Source of the DNA: Acidobacteriota bacterium
Lineage (GTDB): Bacteria; Acidobacteriota; Thermoanaerobaculia; Thermoanaerobaculales; Thermoanaerobaculaceae
Direction of reading: 5' to 3'
NCBI GenBank assembly: GCA_027458945.1
Contig: DAIDOU010000095.1
Coordinates: forward strand, 1-6,379
Length of the DNA: 6,379 nt
How positions within the stretch are numbered: the first letter of the stretch is position 1; each line of letters begins with the position of its first letter. The position numbers and the translations under genes are program-made. Below, piece after piece: positions 1 through 4,842 of the stretch. The notes below the pieces were generated by a model. It worked only from the letters and a program-made list of their open reading frames with translations. It was not told the DNA's origin and made no database searches.

Positions 1-1035
1 GCCCTCCTGCGGCGACGGGAACCCCGCGCCGCCGACCGAGGGGGTGGCCTCCCGCCCGCCGAGCACCAGCGGCGCCACGAAGGCGTGCACCCGCTGCGCC
101 AGCCGTTCGCGCAGGAACGACCAGTGCACCTCGCCCCCGCCCTCGACCAGCACCGAGCTGACCTGGCGCGAGCCCAACCAGCGCAGGACCTGACGCAGGG
201 CGCAGCGGCCGTGCTCGTCCTCGCCGACCTCGACCACGGTCGCCCCGAGGCGCTCGAGCTCCCGCCGTCGCTCGGTTGCGGCCCCCTCGCGACAGAAAAG
301 CGTCACGTCGGCGGCGTCCCGCCCGAGCATCGTGCATCCCGGCGGCGTGCGCAGCGACGTGTCGAGCACCACCCGCGCGATGTGAGGGTTGGGGTTGAGC
401 CCGAGGTGCCGGGTCAGGCGGGGGTCGTCGGCGAGCACGGTGTTGACGCCGACGAGGAGCGCGTCGAACTCCTCCCGCAGCGCGTACCCTTCCCGGCGCG
501 AAGCCTCGGACGTGATCCAGCGGGAGCGGCCGCCGCGAGCGGCGAGCTTGCCATCGAGCGTCATCGCCATCTTCAGGGTCACGAAAGGACGCCCGGTCCC
601 CATCCAGTGGAAGAAGCGGCGGTTCGCGGTCCGGCACGCCGCCTCCTCCACCCCCTCGATGACCTCGATCCCGGCCGCGCGCAGCGTCTCGACGCCTCGC
701 CCCGCCGTCACCGGGTTCGGGTCGCGCGTCCCGATCACGACGCGTGCGACTCCGGCCGCGAGGATCGCCTCCACGCACGGGGGGGTACGTCCCTGGTGGG
801 CGCACGGCTCGAGCGTCACGACCATCGTTCCGCCCAGCGCCGGGCTGGTTGCCGCCTGCAACGCCGCCACCTCGGCGTGGGGCCCGCCGCAGGCCAGGTG
901 CGCACCGGAGCCGACCACCTCGCCGCTGCGCGACAGCAGCACGGCGCCCACCATCGGGTTCGGGCTCGCCCCGTACCGCCCTCGTTCCGCGAGCGTGAGC
1001 GCCTGGCGCATCAGCGGGGCCCAGCGGTCGCTCAC
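1..1035 (-). CDS. ribD: RibD, bifunctional riboflavin deaminase/reductase (C-terminus cut by window edge)
   Basis: Catalyses two cytosolic steps of riboflavin synthesis: deamination of the 2,5-diamino-6-ribosylamino-pyrimidinone 5'-phosphate and NADPH-dependent reduction of its ribosyl chain. The frame is open for 345 codons to the window edge. The N-terminal deaminase domain (about 1-145) shows SPNPMVGAV at 24-32, the zinc/catalytic motif H53-A-E55, and the zinc cysteines C78 and C87 in EPCAHQGRTPPC. The reductase domain (about 149 onward) shows K155, LDGK at 160-163, WITSEASR at 173-180, VGVNTVLADDPRLT at 195-208, and VEGGGE at 297-302. The family is about 360-370 residues, so roughly 20-30 are missing off the left edge. 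The start is GTG at 1035, whose GTGA overlaps the ftsY stop, implying translational coupling. An ATG at codon 9 is a weaker alternative because it cuts into the first helix. Other rib genes may follow outside the window. Identity is very secure. Confidence 0.96.
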   Translation of the reverse strand, partial: MSDRWAPLMRQALTLAERGRYGASPNPMVGAVLLSRSGEVVGSGAHLACGGPHAEVAALQAATSPALGGTMVVTLEPCAHQGRTPPCVEAILAAGVARVVIGTRDPNPVTAGRGVETLRAAGIEVIEGVEEAACRTANRRFFHWMGTGRPFVTLKMAMTLDGKLAARGGRSRWITSEASRREGYALREEFDALLVGVNTVLADDPRLTRHLGLNPNPHIARVVLDTSLRTPPGCTMLGRDAADVTLFCREGAATERRRELERLGATVVEVGEDEHGRCALRQVLRWLGSRQVSSVLVEGGGEVHWSFLRERLAQRVHAFVAPLVLGGREATPSVGGAGFPSPQEG

Positions 1036-1925
1036 GAGAGCGCCTCCAGCAGGGCCGAGGCGAACATCGAAGCGCTGAACGGCAACAGGTCGTCCGGCCC
1101 CTCGCCGACGCCGACCCAGCGGACCGGGACCGCGAGCTCGCGGGCGACCGCGAGCACGACCCCGCCCTTGGCGGTGCCATCGAGCTTGGTCAGGGCCACG
1201 CCGGTGACGCCGGCGCTGGCCTGAAACTCGCGCGCCTGCACCACGCCGTTAGTCCCCGTCGTCGCGTCGAGGACGAGGAGCACCTCGTGCGGCGCGCCGG
1301 GCAGCGCTCGGGCACACACCTTGTGCACCTTCTCGAGCTCGGCCATGAGGTCGTGCTTGGTGTGCAGGCGGCCGGCCGTGTCGACGATCACGTCGTCGGT
1401 CCCGCGGGCGAGCGCCGCCCTGAGGGCGTCGAAGACCACGGCGCCGGGATCGGCGCCGGGGCGCTGGGCGACGACCGGCACCCCGAGGCGCTCGCCCCAG
1501 GCTTGCAACTGCTCGATCGCCGCGGCGCGGAAGGTGTCCGCGGCCACGAGCATCGCGCTCCGGCCCTCCTCTTGCGCCCGCCCAGCGAGCTTGGCCGCCG
1601 TCGTCGTCTTGCCGCTGCCGTTGACGCCGACCACCAGCATCACGTGCGGCGCGCCGCGGCGTACGGCGACGGCGCCGACCGTGAGCAGCGCCTCCACCTC
1701 CGCCCGTAACCACGCCATCTCCCCGCCGGGAGCCACCGTCCCGCGCCGGCGTGCTTCGTCGAACCGGCGGGCCAGGTCGTGGGCCGCGTCGACACCGACG
1801 TCGGCCGCGAGCAGCACCTCCTCCAACGCGTCGGGGCTGACCGTCCACTCCGACGCGGTGAACCTCTCGCCGAGCAGCGACCGGGTCGCCCCGAGTCCGC
1901 GGCGCAAGCGTTGCAACAGGTCCAA
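1032..1925 (-). CDS. ftsY: FtsY, signal recognition particle receptor GTPase (minimal NG form)
   Basis: Membrane-associated GTPase that docks SRP (Ffh)-ribosome complexes at the translocon for co-translational insertion of membrane proteins. It has 297 residues. The N domain (about 1-90) is a helical bundle containing LLAADVGVDAA (38-48). The G domain has the P-loop GVNGSGKTTTAAKLA (100-114), DTFRAAAIEQL (130-140, the insertion-box region), DTAGRLHT (182-189), TKLDGTAKGG (246-255) and the closing GVGEGPDDLLPF (272-283). The acidic A domain of E. coli-type FtsY is absent; only a short basic helix (residues 1-20) precedes the N domain and could serve as the membrane-targeting helix. In DATTGTN (220-226), T225 stands where most SRP GTPases have Gln. 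The start is TTG at 1925: an in-frame stop lies two codons upstream, and a strong Shine-Dalgarno sequence ends 6 bases before it. Ffh would also end in a methionine-rich M domain, which is missing here, so FtsY is the right call. Confidence 0.96.
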   Translation of the reverse strand: MDLLQRLRRGLGATRSLLGERFTASEWTVSPDALEEVLLAADVGVDAAHDLARRFDEARRRGTVAPGGEMAWLRAEVEALLTVGAVAVRRGAPHVMLVVGVNGSGKTTTAAKLAGRAQEEGRSAMLVAADTFRAAAIEQLQAWGERLGVPVVAQRPGADPGAVVFDALRAALARGTDDVIVDTAGRLHTKHDLMAELEKVHKVCARALPGAPHEVLLVLDATTGTNGVVQAREFQASAGVTGVALTKLDGTAKGGVVLAVARELAVPVRWVGVGEGPDDLLPFSASMFASALLEALS

Positions 1926-1928
1926 AGC

Positions 1929-1937
1929 TCACCCCCT
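1929..1937 (-). promoter_or_regulatory. Shine-Dalgarno of ftsY, fixes the TTG start
   Basis: Read on the minus strand this is AGGGGGTGA, one mismatch from the ideal AGGAGGTGA. The AGGAGG-equivalent part lies 6 bases before the TTG at 1925. The in-frame TGA at 1931-1929 rules out any start further upstream. Later in-frame TTG codons (codons 4 and 7) lack comparable spacing. Confidence 0.75.
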
Positions 1938-1941
1938 GCGA

Positions 1942-1957
1942 CGGCCGCCGCCGGCCG
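1942..1957 (-). other. GC-rich inverted repeat between the roadblock gene and ftsY
   Basis: CGGCC and GGCCG arms (5 bp, all G-C) flank a 6-base loop, inside the only sizeable gap of the minus-strand gene run (1926-1966). On the mRNA the hairpin would sit 4 bases upstream of the ftsY ribosome-binding site. There is no T-run after it, so an intrinsic terminator is unlikely. It could affect ftsY translation or mRNA stability, or be a chance product of the high GC content. Confidence 0.3.
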
Positions 1958-1966
1958 GGCCCGCGG

Positions 1967-2329
1967 CTACGGAATCTCCCGGTTGAACGCCGCGCTCGCC
2001 CGCGTCAACGCCTCGCCGGCGAGCGCCGCCGGGGCCGCCGGTTCGAGCACGAGAACCAGGTAGTAACCGCCCTTGAGCACCCGGCTCATCACCTGCATCT
2101 GCATCCCCGCGATTGCCAGCCGCTCGAGTTCCCCCGCCCCGTTCAGGGCGGCGAGCCGCGCGGCCTGGCGGAGGAAGATCCCGTGGTAGGCCCCCTCGAG
2201 CTTGAGCTCGTACGGCGTGGCGCTACGGGAAACGAACTCCACCGACTCGCCCTCGGCGTCGAGGAAGATGGCACCCTGCGCGCCGGGAACGTCGACGAGA
2301 AGGTTGTTCAACAGGTACTGGAACGCCAC
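1967..2329 (-). CDS. Roadblock/LC7-domain protein (MglB-like)
   Basis: Small cytosolic protein of 120 residues made of one roadblock/LC7 domain. These domains dimerise and regulate small Ras-like GTPases; MglB of Myxococcus, the GTPase-activating partner of MglA, is the best-known bacterial example. The family pattern is visible: DVPGAQGAIFLDAEG (13-27, first strands and turn), a central helix around 42-62 (LKLEGAYHGIFLRQAARLAA region), and the strand-turn-strand IAGMQMQVMSR...LKGGYYLVLVLEP (73-97), followed by a C-terminal helix. The start is GTG at 2329, with GGAG (2337-2340) 7 bases upstream and only 4 bases after the preceding stop, so translation is probably coupled to the TPR lipoprotein gene. 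No MglA-like GTPase lies in the window, so its GTPase partner is unknown. It may instead be a scaffold. Fold assignment is confident; the function is inferred. Confidence 0.8.
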   Translation of the reverse strand: MAFQYLLNNLLVDVPGAQGAIFLDAEGESVEFVSRSATPYELKLEGAYHGIFLRQAARLAALNGAGELERLAIAGMQMQVMSRVLKGGYYLVLVLEPAAPAALAGEALTRASAAFNREIP

Positions 2330-2333
2330 GCCT

Positions 2334-3113
2334 TCACTCCAGCCGCGCCTGGGCGTCGCGAGCCAGCGCCGAGCCCGGGGCGAGCGCGATCACGCGGCGG
2401 AAGAGCGCCGCCGCCTCGTCCTTGCGTCCCTGGGCCTCGAGCAGCTCGCCGAGCGCGAGAGCGACGTCGGCCCGCTCGGGGGCCCGCTCCAGCGCACTGC
2501 GATACGCGGACTCCGCGCGCGCGGGCTGACCGAGCCGCTCCTCGACCTTTCCGAGCATGAAGTACGCCTCCACCGGGCCGGTCGGCACGGCCGCCCGGCG
2601 CAGGTTCTCCTCGGCCGCGGCGAGGTTCCCGCGCGCGAAGTAGAGCGAGCCCAAGTTGAAGTACACCCCGGCCCGGTTCGGCTCGGTCGGGTCGGCGAGC
2701 ACGGCGAGGAAGTCGGCCTCGGCCATCGCGTACTGGCCGAGCTGGACGTACGCCGCCCCGCGGTTGTTGCGGGCGTCGGAGTACTGCGGCGCGAGCATCA
2801 GGGCGTTGTTGAACGCGTCGAGCGCCTTGGCGGGCTTCCCGCGCTGCAGCTCGGCCATGCCGATCATGTTGAAGATCGTCGGGTTCTTCGGCTGGAGCGA
2901 GAGCGCCAGCTGGTACTTCCCCAGGCCCTCGGCGACCTTCCCCTCCGCAACCAGCGCCTGGCCTTGCTGCATCAGCATCGTGGCCGCGAGTGGGTCCTTG
3001 GGATCGATGTCCGGAGGGAGGTTGAGGCGGGCCTGCTGGGACGACGCACACGCAGCCAGCGTCACGACCACCGCCAGACGCAGAACGGAACCGACCGCGC
3101 TTCGCATCGTCAC
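2334..3113 (-). CDS. TPR-repeat lipoprotein, Tgl/PilF(PilW)-like
   Basis: Predicted lipoprotein of 259 residues. The N-terminus has a basic residue, a hydrophobic stretch (7-20) and the lipobox L19-A-A-C22; Ala at +2 predicts outer-membrane sorting by the usual Lol rule. After a short linker (23-41) come about six tandem tetratricopeptide repeats: roughly 43-76, 77-110, 111-145, 147-179, 180-213 and 214-247. Typical TPR positions are visible, for example GMAELQRGKPAKALDAFNNAL (85-105, split here by eye) and ALAPGS at the end. Size and build match the pilotin-type lipoproteins Tgl and PilF/PilW that help PilQ secretin assembly in type IV pili, but TPRs are generic, so this role is inferred. 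The start could be GTG 3113, overlapping the HD-GYP stop as GTGA, or ATG 3107; GGAGG (3118-3122) sits 4 or 10 bases before them. The choice does not alter the signal peptide. Confidence 0.85.
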   Translation of the reverse strand: MTMRSAVGSVLRLAVVVTLAACASSQQARLNLPPDIDPKDPLAATMLMQQGQALVAEGKVAEGLGKYQLALSLQPKNPTIFNMIGMAELQRGKPAKALDAFNNALMLAPQYSDARNNRGAAYVQLGQYAMAEADFLAVLADPTEPNRAGVYFNLGSLYFARGNLAAAEENLRRAAVPTGPVEAYFMLGKVEERLGQPARAESAYRSALERAPERADVALALGELLEAQGRKDEAAALFRRVIALAPGSALARDAQARLE

Positions 3114-4822
3114 GCCACCTCCACCTGTCCCAAGGGTATCAGGTCGCCGCCCTTGATCGCAGTGAAGAACGCCGTGACGATCAGGGGGTCGAGCCTGGCC
3201 CCCGCCATGCCGCGCAACTGGGAGTACGCGAGGTCAAGGCGCATCGCGGTCTGATACGGGCGCTGCGTCGTCATCGCATCGAACACGTCGGCCGCGGCGA
3301 TGATCCGGGCAACGAGCGGGATCTCGTCGCCGATCAGCCCGTCGGGATAGCCGCCGCCGGACCAGTTCTCGTGGTGGGAACGGATGCCCGGCAGCATCTC
3401 CCGCAGCCGCTTGATCGGGCTCACGATCGCGGCGCCCTTGACCGTGTGCACCCGCATCTGCGCGAACTCGGAGTCGGTGAGCGCGTCGGGCTTGGTCAGG
3501 ATCGCGTCGTCGATGCCGATCTTCCCGACGTCGTGGAGCAGCGCCGAGATCTCCACCGTCTGGAGCTCCGCGCCGGAGACGCCGCAGTGCCGGGCGATCG
3601 CCACCGCATACTGGCTGACTCGCTCCGAGTGACCGCGCGTATACGGGTTCTTGGCGTCGATCGCGGCCGCGAGGGCGCGGATCGAGTCGACCAGCAGCTC
3701 CTTGTTCTCGGCGAGCGCCTCCTGCAACGAGCTCACGGTGCGCTCGATCTCCACCGCCATGACGTTGAAGTTCTCGGCTAGTTGCCCGAGCTCGTTGCGG
3801 GAGGTGACCGGAACCTGGCGGGAGTAGTCGCCGTTCGCCACCGCGGTGCTCACCTCGGCGAGGTGGCGCAGCGGCGTGGTCAACCGGCGCGCCAGGCCGA
3901 TCCCGGCGGCCATCGCCACCAGGCCCGTCGCCAGCGCCAGCAACGCCGTCTTCTCGGCCATGCTGCGCACCGCCGCGAACGCGACGCCGACGTCCCGCGC
4001 CGTGACCACGGCCCAGGGCGGGTTCTCCACCGGGCACAACGAGCCCAGCACCTCGTCGTTACCCGACCGCAAAGGATCCCGGTAGGTCTTCGTCAGGCGC
4101 ACCGGCGCCTTGAGGAACTGCGCCACCAGCGGGTGATCCGCCGCCGAGCGGCCGACGTGGCTCTGCTCGCTCGAGAACACGACGTCCCCGGCGCGATCGA
4201 CGATGTCCACGGTCACGCCACGCCCGGTCTCCTCGGCGAGCCGCGTCACCAGGCCCTCGAGCGAGACCACGCCCTGCATCACGCCGGCCACGGTGCCGCC
4301 GGGGCCCCGAACCGGCAGCGAGGTCAGCACCATCGGATCCTCTCCCGGCAGGCGCAGGAGGTCGCGGCGCACCGGCCTGCCGGCGAGGTTGGCGGTGAAC
4401 GCCTCGCGCAGGACCGGCTCGAGCTCGCGCTCGGCCTGGGCAGAGAGGCCGGGGCCCTGGAAGAACGACCCCTGCCCGGTCGCGTCGAGCAGGCGCAGCA
4501 GCTCGATGTGCCGGTTCTCGTTGACCAGCTCGTTGAGGCTCTCGGATGCGTTCTTGGGGTCGAGGCGCTGGCCCTCGCCGGGGCGTAGAGCCTTCGCCAC
4601 CATCTCGATGCGCCCCACGCTGTCGAGGAAGTAGAGCTGGATCTCGCGCGCCAGACCGACCGCTTGCCGCGTCAGGTACTGCATTTCGAGCGTGGCGACC
4701 TGCTCCCGGTTCGAGCTCACGAACCCCCACCCGGCGAGACCGACCGGGAGCACCGCGAGCGCCACCAGCAGCGCCGTCAGCGGGTAGAGGAGTGAGCGCG
4801 AGAACGGCCAGCGGGGAGCCAT
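3110..4822 (-). CDS. Membrane Cache-HAMP-HD-GYP cyclic-di-GMP phosphodiesterase
   Basis: Inner-membrane sensor of 570 residues that probably hydrolyses the second messenger c-di-GMP in response to an external ligand. Order: transmembrane helix (about 11-33), extracytoplasmic double-Cache-like sensor (about 35-288; DIVDRAGDVVFSSEQSHVGR at 206-225 and PPWAVVTARD at 268-277 are typical Cache segments), second helix (about 291-311), HAMP (about 312-364), helical linker, then HD-GYP (about 376-560). Catalytic-domain residues: H398 in RGHSERV, H430-D431 with K434 in LHDVGKIGI, H459, H483-H484, GYP at 491-493, and D512 in ADVFDA. The residue four before H398 is Y394, not the Glu that binds a third metal in Persephonella PmGH, so a two-metal site is expected. 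S488 replaces the usual Asp of HHExxDGxGYP. ATG 4822 is preceded by GGAAGG (4827-4832) 4 bases upstream. It is the first gene of the leftward run. Confidence 0.93.
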   Translation of the reverse strand: MAPRWPFSRSLLYPLTALLVALAVLPVGLAGWGFVSSNREQVATLEMQYLTRQAVGLAREIQLYFLDSVGRIEMVAKALRPGEGQRLDPKNASESLNELVNENRHIELLRLLDATGQGSFFQGPGLSAQAERELEPVLREAFTANLAGRPVRRDLLRLPGEDPMVLTSLPVRGPGGTVAGVMQGVVSLEGLVTRLAEETGRGVTVDIVDRAGDVVFSSEQSHVGRSAADHPLVAQFLKAPVRLTKTYRDPLRSGNDEVLGSLCPVENPPWAVVTARDVGVAFAAVRSMAEKTALLALATGLVAMAAGIGLARRLTTPLRHLAEVSTAVANGDYSRQVPVTSRNELGQLAENFNVMAVEIERTVSSLQEALAENKELLVDSIRALAAAIDAKNPYTRGHSERVSQYAVAIARHCGVSGAELQTVEISALLHDVGKIGIDDAILTKPDALTDSEFAQMRVHTVKGAAIVSPIKRLREMLPGIRSHHENWSGGGYPDGLIGDEIPLVARIIAAADVFDAMTTQRPYQTAMRLDLAYSQLRGMAGARLDPLIVTAFFTAIKGGDLIPLGQVEVA

Positions 4823-4842
4823 GGGACCTTCCGGACTATATC
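4823..4842. promoter_or_regulatory. Very short divergent intergenic region with AT-rich core
   Basis: Only 20 bases separate the start of the leftward HD-GYP gene from the earliest rightward PolX start. The stretch holds the only clear AT-rich patch nearby, ACTATATC (4835-4842). Read on the minus strand it contains TATAGT (4840-4835), one base from the -10 consensus TATAAT; read on the plus strand it contains TATATC. Neither has a recognisable -35 at 16-18 bases, and any -35 would lie inside the opposing coding region. Transcripts from here would have leaders of only a few bases. These are inferred sites only; promoters inside the flanking genes are equally possible. Confidence 0.3.

Noticed and set aside
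85..1224. Long plus-strand open frame (about 379 codons) opposite ribD and ftsY.
   Set aside because: It is antisense to clear ribD/ftsY motifs, has His/Arg/Pro-rich composition without a domain, and spans the junction of two real genes.
1249..1932. Minus-strand frame starting at GTG 1932, overlapping ftsY in another frame.
   Set aside because: It shares the ftsY ribosome-binding site by chance and yields a Gly/Arg-rich product with no motif; the FtsY frame carries all the GTPase motifs.
1926..1966. Intrinsic terminator between the roadblock gene and ftsY.
   Set aside because: The inverted repeat is short and has no following U-tract; instead a ribosome-binding site follows at once.
2308..3051. 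Minus-strand frame of about 247 codons inside the TPR lipoprotein gene.
   Set aside because: The product is Arg/Pro/Gly-rich and out of frame with the lipobox and TPR repeats, so it is a frame shadow.
2334..3113. Internal DNA repeats, considered because the protein has tandem TPRs.
   Set aside because: The repeat is at protein-motif level only; the DNA units are diverged and do not form a direct nucleotide repeat.
2202..3254. Plus-strand open frame (about 350 codons) across the roadblock, TPR and HD-GYP genes.
   Set aside because: It is antisense to three genes with good ribosome-binding sites and recognisable domains, and it has no plausible family of its own.
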